From Aplectana chamaeleonis (Eukaryota; Nematoda; Chromadorea; Rhabditida; Cosmocercidae): a stretch of 64,000 nt of DNA. This document shows positions 1 to 12,300 of the stretch, piece after piece (position 1 is the stretch's first letter; the number at the start of each line of letters is the position of its first letter). The notes under the pieces were generated by a model. It did not search any database. It was not told the origin of the DNA and worked only from the letters and a program-made list of their open reading frames with translations. Where the stretch lies: contig JAPDOI010000021.1 in the NCBI GenBank assembly GCA_029168955.1, forward strand, positions 1 through 64,000, given 5' to 3'. A program made the position numbers and the translations under genes.

Positions 1-620
1 GCGAGAATTCTGGTTGTGCTGTTATCTCGCGCTATTGTACGCGTGGACTGCGGGGAATATGATGTTATCCTGTAATCGTCGTTGCGCTGCCGGGTGGTGG
101 CAATAGCTATCAGTTCCTCGATTATGCGGTTAGCGCGTTCTACTTGTCCGTTAAGCTTTCATGGTGGTATGGGGTGCTGGTTTTGTGTTGAATATTGAGA
201 TTTTTCTCAGAGTTTGCTGGAACACATTGTCACCATATAATTTTGTCCCTTGGTCGGTGACCAGAGAGGTTTGGTGGGCCAAAACGAGATATGAATCTGT
301 TTACGAAAGGTTGTGTTAGTGTTGTTACTGGATTTTTTTGGTCGGGTATAGGTTCTTGCAACAACATATTTGGGAGAATGCGTCCACAAAAAACTATGAT
401 GAATTTATTACTGTTGGAGGGTCATTGGCAAGGGGCCAATTATGTCTGGAGTGGACTCTTTCCCATGGGCGTAAGTAGGCGGTTGTAGTGGGTGTAATTC
501 ATCTGTTCTGTACGAGTGAGGATCTTTTTCTGCATTTGGCATTTGCTGCACTTAAGGTGATTAAAAATCTCGAACATCTTGTAGCATATTGTTCCAAATT
601 GCACTTTTGCTACAGCGTTG
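1..620 (-). pseudogene. Integrase fragment of the gypsy element (C-terminus cut by window edge)
   Basis: Integrase joins retrotransposon cDNA to host DNA. Visible on the minus strand: a zinc-finger half with HLKCSKC (about 535-558, the CxxC of the HHCC finger); a core segment whose second catalytic Asp sits in LVTDQGTK (Asp codon 253-255); and the third catalytic residue in GQVERANRIIEEL (111-149, Glu codon 138-140). The pieces are in different frames, with at least one frameshift between the second Asp and the Glu and stop codons between finger and core. The first core Asp region around 420-440 is interrupted by a stop. The C-terminal DNA-binding part lies beyond position 1. Confidence 0.85.
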
Positions 621-929
621 TTCTGGTTGCCTTTGGATACCTAGGTGAGTTGCTGGGATTCCTCATCTGCGAATTGTGTATTTTTTGATATAAGGTTGAA
701 TTTTAGTTTTGAGTTTTCAGGAGTATTATTACTGATCTTGGTGTAATTTTACTGAATTTTGTACAAGTACGTCATCCATGAGGATGTAGTCAGACAACTC
801 CGGGGTTTTACGATTTTCTTTCAATTCTCTCTTGTGGGTCGCGATCCAGGTGCAGTTGTTTTGTTCCTGTCGCACCTTTTAGCTGGAATTGAGTTTCCTC
901 CGGAGCGGTCATTGTGGTTGATCGCGTTG

Positions 930-1490
930 ACTTGCGGCAGATACCTGGACATGCGTCGCATACAGTATTTTTCTTTCCCGGGCGGTAGGTGATGTCGAGT
1001 ATCAAACCTTTGCAGGACTTATTTGATATTTCCTGCTAAACGTCCTGTGAGATCCCGCTCTGTGCACAGAGCTTTAGGGTGCGTGGTCCAGATGATGGTA
1101 GTTTTTGCGCCATCAACATGTATGGTCTGAATTTTGAGCTGCGAAAATCCAGACCAAGCGCTTCCAACTCTATCGCTGGGTATCGAGATTCTTGGCTGTT
1201 GAGGGTGCGGGCTGGCGTATGCTATAACTTTGGTGCAAATTGTTTTGTTCTTGTTTTAGTACGCCGGCTACGCCTTTTCCCGAGCGCCGTCCGTTCTGAT
1301 TTATGAAAGGTTTTCCCAATCTTTGGGGCGACCAAGATTGGTGCAGAAGTCAAAGCTTGTTTGAGTGTTGATACTGAGTTGTCGCAGTCAGAGGTCCATA
1401 CGTGAAATGAAGTGTCCTTTTTGGTTAGGTTTGTGAGGGATGCAGCGATTTGAGCAAAGTTGTGATAAAACGTCGAAAAAGAACACATGC
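930..1490 (-). pseudogene. RNase H domain fragment of the gypsy pol
   Basis: The upstream part (1300-1488, minus) reads as the RT connection and RNase H entry typical of gypsy: a YHNFAQIAASLTNLTKKD stretch, then a tryptophan, LKQALTSAP and VAPKIGKTF. The downstream end (about 940-1005) carries ITYRPGKKN, which matches the conserved end of gypsy RNase H just before the integrase linker. The middle (1010-1300) has several stops and frame changes, so the active-site acidic residues cannot be placed reliably. The enzyme would degrade the RNA of the RNA/DNA hybrid during reverse transcription; this copy cannot. A linker of about 300 bp (625-930) separates it from the integrase finger. Confidence 0.75.
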
Positions 1491-1699
1491 CTAGGGAAGG
1501 CTTTCTAGCTTGTTACTGCTTTAGGGTAGGGTAATTGTCTATTGCTTTTGTCTTGTCTGGGTTCGGCTGTATGCCTTCTTTGCTTAGGAACAAAATCCGC
1601 AAAAATTGATCTGATCGCGCGCGAACTCAGCATTTTGACGCTTTTTAACTTCATACCTGTGGACTCAATTTTCCTGAGTACTTCATTTATATCCCACAG

Positions 1700-2440
1700 A
1701 TGTTCTTGGGGAGTTTCTGGAAGTAACGTATAAGATCGTCAACATAAATGAATACCTGGGCGCTTAATTGCTTTTTTAATTGGTCCATGATTCGTTGAAG
1801 GTTGCAGGTGCCCTTTTAGACCCATTGGCATGCGAATGTATTCGAAGGCTCCCCAGTGAAGCAAGCAAACGCAGTTCTTTCGCAATGGGATTTCCTTTCC
1901 CAAGGGAATTTGATGAAAACCCTGTTGGAAGTCTAAAGAAGAGTAGAGGCACTCTGTTGGCGCATAAATCTATAATGTCCTGGATATATTTGGCAGAAAT
2001 TGACTGTTGCGGCTTGGTGATGGCATTTAGTCCTCGAAAGTCAATTGTGAATCGCCAACTGTTCATATCGCGTTTTTTGACTAGCATTATTGGCGCGCAG
2101 AATGGGTGAAGAAGATTCGCGTATGATGCGGCTCTTCCAACATTTGCGTAATTTAGTTTTTCTATTTCTTAGTCTCTTTCGAGTGGGACTCTATAGATTT
2201 TGCGTGATGGTATTGGCGGCGTTTTTCCATGCAAGGTCTATTCTGTGGCGTATTGGGTCCGTTATAATTACCCAGATGTCCGTCTGATTCCTGACGCCGA
2301 AGGCGGCGCTGTGCGCTCTTATGATATTGCGTAATTGGTCTTTGTGTTCGTAGGAGAGTGCGGATTTGGATAACCTAACGGTTCTCGCGATGTCTGGCGT
2401 CCATTGTTTGATTTGGGAAGTGTGGAATGTTGTCCTCACC
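1700..2440 (-). pseudogene. Reverse transcriptase fragment of the gypsy pol
   Basis: The N-terminal approach segment (2191-2439) contains the TD...ITDPIRHRIDLA pattern found before gypsy RT. The palm entry (1776-2087) contains VKKRD, then SWRFTIDFRGLNAITKPQ and IQDIIDLC, the strongest family signature in the window. The catalytic YVDD box is intact at 1735-1746, read as FIYVDDL. Between these, the frame shifts at least twice: the stretch after IIDLC loses the usual aromatic-Asp motif in the open frame. Transcription is right to left, in line with the gag and protease pieces upstream. It is dead as a gene but diagnostic of family. Confidence 0.9.
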
Positions 2441-2829
2441 CCAGTTGGCTTTGGGTGGAACTGTAAATTGGTTTTCGACTTGGTGCACCGCAGATATTTG
2501 TTCGGTAGGTTGCAATGTGGGCGAGGCGTTAGCGATATTCATATATTTTGTATAACTTAACGGTGGTGTTTGAAGGGTTAACAATGAGTATCAAACAATT
2601 CCCATTTTGGTAGGGTTCTACCAAACAGCGACCTACCATGTAGAAAGAATCGGAGGGTCGGTGGTTATCCTCTTATAAGGAAAGATGTTGAATTTGCCAG
2701 AGAAAATTTCTGGGGATGTATGCTCGTACCAAATTTCTTTGCCCGTCTCGCCTGGGTCGAGACATACTGTTTCCTTTATCCTTTACCTGGTAGACTGTTT
2801 GGGCTTGGTTGAGTTACATCGTTCACCCT

Positions 2830-3350
2830 GAATGGTTCTGTGGGTTTCCTGACCTATGGTTAACTTGATTATTGTGTAGATCGAAAGTTACGCTTAGGGC
2901 CTTTGCTTCATATTGGAGATGACGGATAAAATCTGATCCCAGGTAAGCGACGGGGGCAGGGCAGTCTGAATCTGCTGAAACGTGGAAAGAGTGGTTAGTG
3001 AAGGTGTGATCCCACTCTGACGGTGGGTTGGATTTCTTCCCTGAGCAGGTTGGGACTGGTACTGCCGTTTGCTGCCTTTGCTGGGATGTTTGGGGACTTT
3101 TCCACATGTGATAGAAAATATTCAAGGATTTCTGCCACTGAGATTTTCATATGGCACGATATTGATGCTCCACCATCTAACAGTGCTACAATAGGAGTTT
3201 GGTTGATAAGCAAATTTGGATGTAGGGAAGGGAATAATTGAAAGTGAAATTTATTGGATGAGGAGAGAGCATAAACTCTAGTAGTACATAGGTAGTGTTC
3301 TTCTCCCAATTCCTCAAGGCTGGGCGCTGGTGGGGTCCGGGCTATCATGA
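2830..3350 (-). pseudogene. Retroviral-type aspartic protease fragment of the gypsy element
   Basis: The active-site loop reads VALLDGGASIS on the minus strand, with the Asp-Gly-Gly-Ala-Ser codons at 3163-3177. The family norm is Asp-Thr/Ser-Gly, so the second residue of the catalytic triad is replaced by glycine here. Downstream, in a different frame (2823-3125), AYLGSDFIRHL matches the conserved ILGxDFL segment near the protease C-terminus. The frame change between the two halves shows a disrupting indel. The enzyme would mature the Gag-Pol polyprotein. Its place just upstream of RT supports the gypsy order. Confidence 0.72.
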
Positions 3351-5565
3351 GCGTTGATTTGGCGTTTGCCCCTTTTAGTTATAGACCCTACTAACGCCAA
3401 GTTGCGGTGGTTTCAGCTGTTGTTTGAATGCAGCAAAATTTACAGGTAGCAAATACAAGCAAAAATGGTGGATATGGCGGTGATTATTGAGGTATAACGG
3501 TCCAGAGAATCTAGTGAAAGTGATGGACCATTTGATAGGATTCTACGTTGTTTGAAAGCTTTTGGTGGTGGCGTCGTAAACTGACTTTCACTGATTTGGT
3601 CATTGATGTGCCTGCCTTTTGGAGATGGTAAAAGTATCCTCTAATATGCGCCTCTTTGTGAAGTCGTTTTTGAAGCATTTCATTCTCCTGCAGAAGGAGC
3701 TGCAATTGAAGGAACGCTGAGTGTCCGAAAAATCTTGTTAAACAGTGTGTTATGGTAGAAATTGGGAGGTTTGAAAATGTGGGGTTTTGAGTGAATGTTG
3801 GATACAATGTTGGGAAAGAGATAGTTGTTGAGGAGATGCAGTGAATTTAAGTTTTGTGTATGGACATTCTGTTTGTGGTGATGTTTGAATGAGATCTTTT
3901 TGGATCCCGGTATTGCAAAAAATATTTGGTCCTCTATTGAAACGGGTGTTAGACTGAAGCATGTTCCATTTATATTATGATCCTCGAAGATTTGAATTGG
4001 CTGTCCTGATGGTTACTACACTCTCTGCAATCTAGCAGATTTTCGTCTTCCAGTTTAGCCAAGTTATGTCCGTCCTGTCTAATAGCAGCCTGGCTACCCA
4101 GGTGGGGCCGATTTGGAGCCATTGACCTGGATTCTTTGGTTGTTAAGATACTCGTCGAAAACATATGTTATTGAAATACTTCGTTGGCTGGAATTTTGAT
4201 GCCAAAACTCGGTAATATGTTTTCTGTCTCAATGGAGCAGTGGTAGTTGGGTCTGTTTCGGATAGTGGGTAGATAGGATACAGGTGTTGGCGGCGGCAAA
4301 TCCTTTGAGTCTCGGAAAATGGTCTTTTGGTGGAATTGGCGGTTGAGTGGAATTGGATTGAATCCCACCCTTGCCAAATTCCTGGCTGAGGATAGTCGTC
4401 GAAGATGCTCAGTGAACCCTTTTGAGGTCTCGAAATATTGTGGACCTGCATGTAATTCAGAGGTCTATGATTTTGGATGGTTTCCTAGTTGAGAGAGTTG
4501 GCGGTATCTGTATTCACAGAAGCGAATGGTGCGCAACAGACTCGTCCTGGGTTCTCATCGTCATAGAATTGATTGCGCGGGAAGTCTTTGGGTTTGTGGA
4601 TGTTCTGTTGATGATGAAATTTAGAATACGAGAGTCCTTGATTGGGTTTGTACCAAAAGGAGGTATTTTTTTCTGTCGAACTCTCGTTGAACAAAAGTTT
4701 TGAAAGGGGAGTTTTTTGCATGGGGGACGCGTTCCGTACCGTGATGTCTGCTGTGAGAATCGGTGATGTAACGCGTGTCCCTTTTTGTTTCTTGTGTGGG
4801 GAAAGTGCTCTTTCTTGAGTATGTAATCTCCTAATACCATGTTGGATGGGACCTCCGGAAAGGCTGCCAATAGATGGCCCAGATGTTGTCAGGGTAATTA
4901 GGGTGTAATTGACAAAGTTTTTGGTGAGTAAGCGATTCTGAGCAGATGGTCGGTACTTTGTACCAAATGGCAGTTCAAAGTGCTCGTGGATCAACCGGCT
5001 ATGGCGAAGCGTTGTTAGTGCTTCGAACTTTACCGATGTTTCTTGAATCTGGCAGGTGGGTTGTATTGATGGGGGCGTTTCAAACCATAATTCTCGTGCG
5101 GTGTGCTGTAGACTCCCTCTGCCAAGGTACAGTTACTCAGGTTTTCTAGCGGCCTGAAAATTGAACCAACCTGCTTACATCGATAGATAAGCAACCTTCA
5201 AATTCGATAGCATACACGCTTTTTCCTGCAAAGGCTGCTGGAGCCCTCAGAAAGGTGCAGAAGAGTCTTCATCATCAACTTCTTCTGTGGTCCAAAGCGC
5301 GCGGGGGTTTGATGTGTTGAGCGGGTGGTTGTGGCATGCTGTTAGCGACATAGGCTGCTTTCCTGGCAGTCATTGGGTGAAATTCTGAGCCTTTGTCGAT
5401 CTACCACCGTCCTCGTAGTTTTCGATGCAAAAGAAAGCTGATAGACAGAGATTTTTATCAGATCGCGGTAGCATTTATACGCGGGAACGCGGATGGGGTC
5501 ATTCCTGTCTGCGAACAGCGTTCTACCGTGGTTTTCTAAATGGGGTCTTTGGGCTGACGCGGAGC
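3351..5565 (-). other. Unassigned 2.2-kb stretch between Gag and protease of the gypsy element
   Basis: Several minus-strand open frames of 64-169 codons cover this stretch (for example 3511-3807, 4143-4451 and 4485-4994), more open than the plus strand would suggest. I recognise no domain in them. No CCHC zinc knuckle (CxxCxxxHxxxxC) was found on inspection. Possible explanations are an extended Gag C-terminus with nucleocapsid, an additional element-encoded protein, or another insertion. The tendency for open frames to lie on the same strand as gag and pol favours decayed element coding sequence. Confidence 0.45.
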
Positions 5566-6825
5566 ATCTTTAATGGTTGAGGGAAGTTTTAGGTCGTTGA
5601 AAAGAAGTTGGTGCCGCAAATTTGGAAAATCTTTGGCGCAGGTATGAGAAGAGGTGGAAAAACTCAAGAAAAGGGTAGAGGATGCAGAAGAAATTTGGGG
5701 TTTGTAGTACGGTGGGGAAACCTCTTCTCCCTCTGAGTGGTTGCTGTTGGAATGGCGGGGTTCTTTTGATTATAATTGCTGCTTTCTTCGTTGGTCTGAA
5801 GTTGCGGCTGGAAATCTGCTGTGGGCTCCAGGGACTTAGTATTGGGTCTTCGGGCGAGGGGCCTTGCTGGTTGTGACGTCCCCTGTTGGAAGCACCCTCT
5901 ACCAGAAAATCCCCTTCTTTGATTGTCCTGTTAAGTGCTTGGGCTTTGGTTTGCAAAAGATGTGGTTCCCTGGTGGGGTGCTCCGTTGTTATGATACTGC
6001 GTGGGTCTATACGTACCCTATAGTTGTTCCACTGGCCTGTCTGTGCTTCTCAGCGCGTTTATTTGCTGTCTCATCTCGCGCATCTCTTCACTAATAGCCA
6101 GAGAGTTGACATTGTCCAGCAACGATGTTTCTCTCCCGGCGCTCCTGGCTCTAGAATCCTGCGGGGTACTCTTTTTCGGCATTTTGCCACTCTCTGCGGT
6201 CTGAAAGTCAGGCGCATCCGGTAGTCTTCTCATCGCTCTGCGAATGTCTGGTCTCAGGCCCTTAATGAAAAAGTCTATCGCTAATCTTTTTGGGTACAAA
6301 GTCTGGTCTTCCCTGATAAGCGTATTTAGTTTTCGCTAGGATTTTCTTCAATGAATTGCCCTACGCTTTCCCTAAGCCTTGCTTCAGAAGCTGGTGGAGG
6401 TCGTCAGTGAGCATTACTGAGTACCGCTTCGCTCTTTGAATTTCTTGGCTAGGGGCTAGGTCATGCTCTTCCATGTGGCCTTCTCGGTGTCCGTAAGGGA
6501 CTGGGTATTTGAGTTTCGGCGGTCCCCGTTAGGTGGCATAAGGGCATCAGAGCTTTCGCGCGGTCAGGCGTGGAATGTTTTAACATTTGTACCAATTCGG
6601 TGTATTGTTCGAGGAATTCCTCGAATGTCGTCTCTGTCTGGAGTCTCCCGTGTAAAGTTTTCAACCTGCTGTCTAGTATCCTACACGAGCTATGTAGGTG
6701 CGGGGCTATTTCTACTCGTTGATTCCTCGGTATTTGTTCTATTTGCTGGGCCCTCTTACTACATAGTCGGTCATTTCTCGTCCTCGTTTCTGAATGGCAA
6801 ACCTTTTTGACGCCCTGGTGCATTG
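5566..6825 (-). pseudogene. Gag-like fragment of the gypsy element
   Basis: Gag forms the particle shell. Minus-strand piece 6461-6823 contains a FEEFLEQYTELVQML helix-rich segment. Piece 6018-6299 contains AIDFFIKGLRPDIRRAMRR, which fits the FxxGLxPxI signature near the capsid C-terminal domain of gypsy Gag proteins. A third piece (5570-5956) is basic and proline/glutamine-rich, as in a Gag tail, but lacks a visible zinc knuckle. The three pieces are in different frames separated by stops. The first plausible initiator is near 6823. Confidence 0.65.
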
Positions 6826-8364
6826 TGAGGGGAAAATAAAATAAAAAGGTTTTCTTTTTGCTTAGATGTGCGGGTCAGAAAAAGTTTTTTTTTGAAAATC
6901 TGAGCAGGCGCGCGTTACGGAACTCAAATCACTTCTGGGGAGAAAGGATGAGAATGAGAAAAAAATGAACGAAGAAGCAAGAAAAATAAATATAAATAAA
7001 AGAAACTGTTGGGTGAAGAAAAGAAAAACAGCACGTGAATGTAATTCTTCCAAAAAGATGGTAGAAGCTTTTAGGAAGCTTAAGTTTTCTTTTCTTTTTC
7101 TTTGTGCTTTTTTTGTTTGAGGTTAGGAGTAGTTTAGGGAAGTGAAGGTTAAACTCGGCTCAGCTGAATACAGCTTTCGTTCGACGATTCGTTGGCTGCC
7201 GTGCAGATGGGAGGTCGGCTGTTGTAGTGATTGTTGGGCTGTGGATGATTGGTGGACTGTCGACGTTGGTGGACACTGGGGTGTAGGTGGTCTGGCGGCT
7301 CCTGGCGTTAGGCCCGAGCTGAAATGACGGGGTGGATGGGAGATGTGGGCGGTTGGCGAATTTGATTTGTTTGGTCCCGTTGACCTCGGCTTTCATCGGC
7401 CATCTGTTTGCCGGGTGACCTTGGTCGTGGGGTCAAGTGTCCTGGTTTACTGATGGGGACGATGGATGATATGAGTGGCAGAGACAGCCGGCGGCCTTGG
7501 ACTATTTGCATTCGGCGGGCCATCTGGCGGAATAGCGATTACACTGCGCCAGCGCCACCAGGAGCCTTTGTATTACTGGAAAATAAAGATGAGGAAAGAG
7601 TTCGATCCTTACGTTAGTTCTGGAGTCTCGGTACTTAATTTTGTCTGATTTTTTTTTGCGTGTAGCTACCGTATTTGTGACGGGATGGAAGCGAACAGTG
7701 GAGATGAAAGAGGTTGTGGGAAGGAGAGAGAAAAAATGATAAAACTTTTGTTGAAGCTTTAGTTTATGTGAAGGTTGGGTCTCTGGCTTGTTGTTCTTCT
7801 TTTTTCGGTTTGGTTCTCTCTCTCTTTCTTTTGTTTGCCGTTTTTTTTTGGTTTTGATGAGAAAAAAATTCCAAAGCATTACTTGATCTCGGCTTGTTTT
7901 GGGGTGTGTCTCATCTTTATAACAGTTTTGTTTTTGGTAATCACACTGCGGGCTATTTGTCCTTATTAACTATGACGTCAAATTGAAGTAGCGCGACTTT
8001 ATCCCCTGGGACAAGAGGATCGCTTTAGTCCAAATGAGAAGCCTGCCTGGGCCAGGACTTGATTGTTGATATTAGGAATTTTTTTTTTTGGCTGCAGCGG
8101 GTCTGGGTCGGATTTTTGTAGGAACTTACACTGTTTTTCCGAGGGGACGGTCAAACACCATTATTCTTATGCCTGGTCCAGTAAATATATATTTTTTGAG
8201 ACATTATATACGGCGAATGTGAAAATTAGTTTCGCTTGCCTTAAGGTTCCGGTCATGAGGAGCGTGCAGGGGATGGCATGAAAAGAAACTGGTGGACGGG
8301 TTGCAGTGTGATTGGACCTCGAATATAGACCTAAACTACAGAGTCTATTATTCGTATGAAAGAA

Positions 8365-8580
8365 AGTAAAAAAGATTTCTTTTTTTTTTTTCTTTTGTCT
8401 CAGTTCCTACTTTAGATGAGACAATCTGATACACCTTATTGAGAAGAAAGAAAAAGAGCAGAAAGAGAAAAAATATATATATATATCGTGCGAAGGGAGG
8501 TATTAGGAAAAAAACAAAAATTGTTCGTTGATAATTTTCTGCACGAAAGGTGTATTCAGAGAGAGAGAGAGAGAACAAGC
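8365..8580. repeat. Low-complexity tracts: poly-T/CT, purine-rich, (TA)n and (GA)n
   Basis: A T-rich run with C interruptions lies near 8378-8398, a purine-rich AAAG/AAGAG stretch near 8442-8472, an alternating TA run near 8473-8486, and a GAGAGA run near 8559-8573. These are simple repeats with no evidence of function. Confidence 0.8.
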
Positions 8581-9140
8581 AATATTTTCCGCGTGTTCTC
8601 TTTGCCGGGTTTGAAAGGATGTGAAAAAAAACTCGGTGCGGGACCTCCATGTAACGATAATGATATGGTATGGCCCTTGTTTGTGCACTCCAACGTGGGT
8701 CAAATCCATTTTCGTTAACTAATAAACCTCAACCCCTATGTTGACTAAGAGGGTAGTTTTGGGAACCGAGGGGATCAATCTCGGTCATCAACTTTTTTCC
8801 TACGCTCTAAACAACTGATACTCCTTAACTTCTTATCCTAGAATTTTTTCTCCGTGAAAGCTTTCAGCCACTACCGACATGTTCCAAAAATTCCTTAATA
8901 CAAAGGTATTTCTTTATGTTTCATTGTACCACACCAGAACACTGGTTCTGAACTCGTAGGTTAGCAAAACACTCAGACCATTACACTTTATGTACGAAAA
9001 CGGTGAGATGCGATGAAACACGAGAAGATTGACAGTATACATAAGTGAGAGGAAGCTGCATAACGATAGATAGAAGTAAAAAAACATGTGGAGGCGAAAT
9101 ACTCATAAACGTGAATCCCTAGCCATCGCTGGAAATAGTC

Positions 9141-9280
9141 GTTCGGGTCGCCGGGCCGTCAGGCGGCCGCGCCCAGCGAGACCCTCTCGAGAATATGCCT
9201 AGCTGACAACCTATCCTCCGTTCCGCCCACCTCTCTGGCTCGGTGGACGGTCGGGTCAATCAAGGGCCGACATTTGTGTT
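9141..9280. other. GC-rich block just left of the satellite array
   Basis: About 140 bp rich in CGG/GCC words interrupts otherwise AT-rich DNA and ends some 30 bp before the first satellite monomer. A CCACC...GGTGG short inverted repeat lies near 9226-9251. I do not recognise it as rRNA, tRNA or a known repeat. Confidence 0.5.
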
Positions 9281-9310
9281 AACGTACATGTGGTTCATAA
9301 GATCACTACA

Positions 9311-12300
9311 CCAACTGATAATATCTTTTGATATGATAAGCAGTAGTAAGTGAAGTAGTTAATGTTAAACAGTGAGTAACAAACTTGTTAGTCACTTTCC
9401 TAGTCCCTTCCCTACGAAAAAGTACAGCCTACAACGTGTTTTAGCGATTTGATCTACCAACTGATAATATCACTTGATATGATAAGCAGTAATAAGTGAA
9501 GTAGTTAATGTCAAGCAGTAAGTAACAAACTTGTTAGTAACTTCTCCTGTCCCTTCCCTACGAAAAAGTACAGCCTACAACGTGTTTTAGCGATTTGATC
9601 TACCAACTGATAACATCACTTGATATGATAAGCAGTAATAAGTGAAGTAGTTAATGTTAAACAGTGAGTAACAAACTTGTTAGTCACTTTCCTGTCCCTT
9701 CCCTACGAAAAGTACAGCCTACAACGTGTTTTAGCGATTTGATCTACCAACTGATAATATCACTTGATATGATAAGCAGTAATAAGTGAAGTAGTTAATG
9801 TTAAACAGTGAGTAACAAACTTGTTAGTCACTTTCCTGTCCCTTCCTACGAAAAGTACAGCCTACAACGTGTTTTAGCGATTTGATCTACCAACTGATAA
9901 TATCACTTGATATGATAAGCAGTAATAAGTGAAGTAGTTAATGTTAAACAGTGAGTAACAAACTTGTTAGTCACTTTCCTTGTCCCTTCCCATCGAAAAG
10001 TACAGCCTACAACGTGTTTTAGCGATTTGATCTACCAACTAATAATATCACTTGATATGATAAGCAGTAATAAGTGAAGTAGTTAATGTTAAACAGTGAG
10101 TAACAAACTTGTTAGTCACTTTCCCTGTCCCTTCCCTACGAAAAAGTACAGCCTACAACGTGTTTTAGCGATTTGATCTACCAACTGATAATATCACTTG
10201 ATATGATAAGCAGTAATAAGTGAAGTAGTTAATGTTAAACAGTGAGTAACAAACTTGTTAGTCACTTTCCTTGTCCCTTCCCTACGAAAAAGTACAGCCT
10301 ACAACGTGTTTTAGCGATTTGATCTACCAACTAATAATATCACTTGATATGATAAGCAGTAATAAGTGAAGTAGTTAATGTTAAACAGTGAGTAACAAAC
10401 TTGTTAGTCACTTTCCCTGTCCCTTCCCTACGAAAAAGTACAGCCTACAACGTGTTTTAGCGATTTGATCTACCAACTGATAATATCACTTGATATGATA
10501 AGCAGTAGTAAGTGAAGTAGTTAATGTTAAACAGTGAGTAACAAACTTGTTAGTCACTTTCCTAGTCCCTTCCCTACGAAAAAGTACAGCCTACAACGTG
10601 TTTTAGCGATTTGATCTACCAACTGATAATATCACTTGATATGATAAGCAGTAGTAAGTGAAGTAGTTAATGTTAAACAGTGAGTAACAAACTTGTTAGT
10701 CACTTTCCTGTCCCTTCCCTACGAAAAGTACAGCCTACAACGTGTTTTAGCGATTTGATCTACCAACTGATAATATCACTTGATATGATAAGCAGTAATA
10801 AGTGAAGTAGTTAATGTTAAACAGTGAGTAACAAACTTGTTAGTCACTTTCCTGTCCCTTCCCTACGAAAAAGTACAGCCTACAACGTGTTTTAGCGATT
10901 TGATCTACCAACTGATAATATCACTTGATATGATAAGCAGTAATAAGTGAAGTAGTTAATGTTAAACAGTGAGTAACAAACTTGTTAGTCACTTTCCCTG
11001 TCCCTTCCCTACGAAAAGTACAGCCTACAACGTGTTTTAGCGATTTGATCTACCAACTGATAATATCACTTGATATGATAAGCAGTAATAAGTGAAGTAG
11101 TTAATGTTAAACAGTGAGTAACAAACTTGTTAGTCACTTTCCTGTCCCTTCCCTACGAAAAGTACAGCCTACAACGTGTTTTAGCGATTTGATCTACCAA
11201 CTAATAATATCACTTGATATGATAAGCAGTAATAAGTGAAGTAGTTAATGTTAAACAGTGAGTAACAAACTTGTTAGTCACTTTCCCTGTCCCTTCCCTA
11301 CGAAAAAGTACAGCCTACAACGTGTTTTAGCGATTTGATCTACCAACTGATAATATCACTTGATATGATAAGCAGTAATAAGTGAAGTAGTTAATGTTAA
11401 ACAGTGAGTAACAAACTTGTTAGTCACTTTCCCTGTCCCTTCCCTACGAAAAAGTACAGCCGACAACGTGTTTTAGCGATTTGGTCTACCAAGTGATAAT
11501 ATCACTTGATATGATAAGCAGTAATAAGTGAGGTAGTTAATGTTAAACAGTGAGTAACAAACTTGTTAGTCACTTTCTCTGTCCCTTCCCTACGAAAAAG
11601 TACAGCCTACAACGTGTTTTAGCGATTTGATCTACCAACTGATAATATCACTTGATATGATAAGCAGTAATAAGTGAAGTAGTTAATGTTAAACAGTGAG
11701 TAACAAACTTGTTAGTCACTTTCCCTGTCCCTTCCCTACGAAAAGTACAGCCTACAACGTGTTTTAGCGATTTGATCTACCAACTAATAATATCACTTGA
11801 TATGATAAGCAGTAATAAGTGAAGTAGTTAATGTTAAACAGTGAGTAACAAACTTGTTAGTGACTTTCCCTGTCCCTTCCCTACGAAAAAGTACAGCCTA
11901 CAACGTGTTTTAGCGATTTGATCTACCAACTGATAATATCACTTGATATGATAAGCAGTAATAAGTGAAGTAGTTAATGTTAAACAGTGAGTAACAAACT
12001 TGTTAGTCACTTTCCCTGTCCCTCCCCATCGAAAAGTACAGCCTACAACGTGTTTTAGCGATTTGATCTACCAACTGATAATATCACTTGATATGATAAG
12101 CAGTAGTAAGTGAAGTAGTTAATGTTAAACAGTGAGTAACAAACTTGTTAGTCACTTTCCCTGTCCCTTCCCCACGAAAAAGTACAGCCTACAACGTGTT
12201 TTAGCGATTTGATCTACCAACTGATAATATCACTTGATATGATAAGCAGTAATAAGTGAAGTAGTTAATGTTAAACAGTGAGTAACAAACTTGTTAGTCA

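Larger units (their letters stand above)
1..6825 (-). mobile_element. Degenerate Ty3/gypsy LTR retrotransposon, partial
   Basis: Minus-strand fragments of gag, aspartic protease, reverse transcriptase, RNase H and integrase occur in that order. Integrase last is the Ty3/gypsy arrangement (Ty1/copia places integrase before RT). Every domain is split by frameshifts and stop codons, so the copy is dead. The window edge cuts the integrase, so its C-terminus and the 3' LTR lie outside. The 5' LTR was not identified with certainty. The RT and integrase wording resembles nematode gypsy elements from memory; this is an inference. The many open frames on the plus strand here are shadows of this element. 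Confidence 0.9.
6826..9310. other. Gene-free interval: presumed leader/5' LTR side of the gypsy element plus flank
   Basis: I see no recognisable coding region here. On the minus strand this is where a leader and 5' LTR would lie. A weak candidate primer-binding site is on the minus strand at 7544-7560 (TGGTGGCGCTGGCGCAG, starting TGG as expected for a tRNA CCA end), preceded in the minus sense by a TTTATTTTCCAG-like stretch. The LTR ends cannot be fixed because the partner LTR is outside the window. Pyrimidine/purine tracts recur at 6860-7110, 7640-7870 and 8365-8580. Confidence 0.4.

Noticed and set aside
291..6810. Plus-strand open frames across the first 6.8 kb
   Set aside because: They are antisense shadows of the minus-strand gypsy pieces, which carry the recognisable motifs.
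7544..7560. Confirmed primer-binding site and 5' LTR end
   Set aside because: Only the TGG start fits; there is no adjacent CA end, and the partner LTR is outside the window, so it stays a weak candidate.
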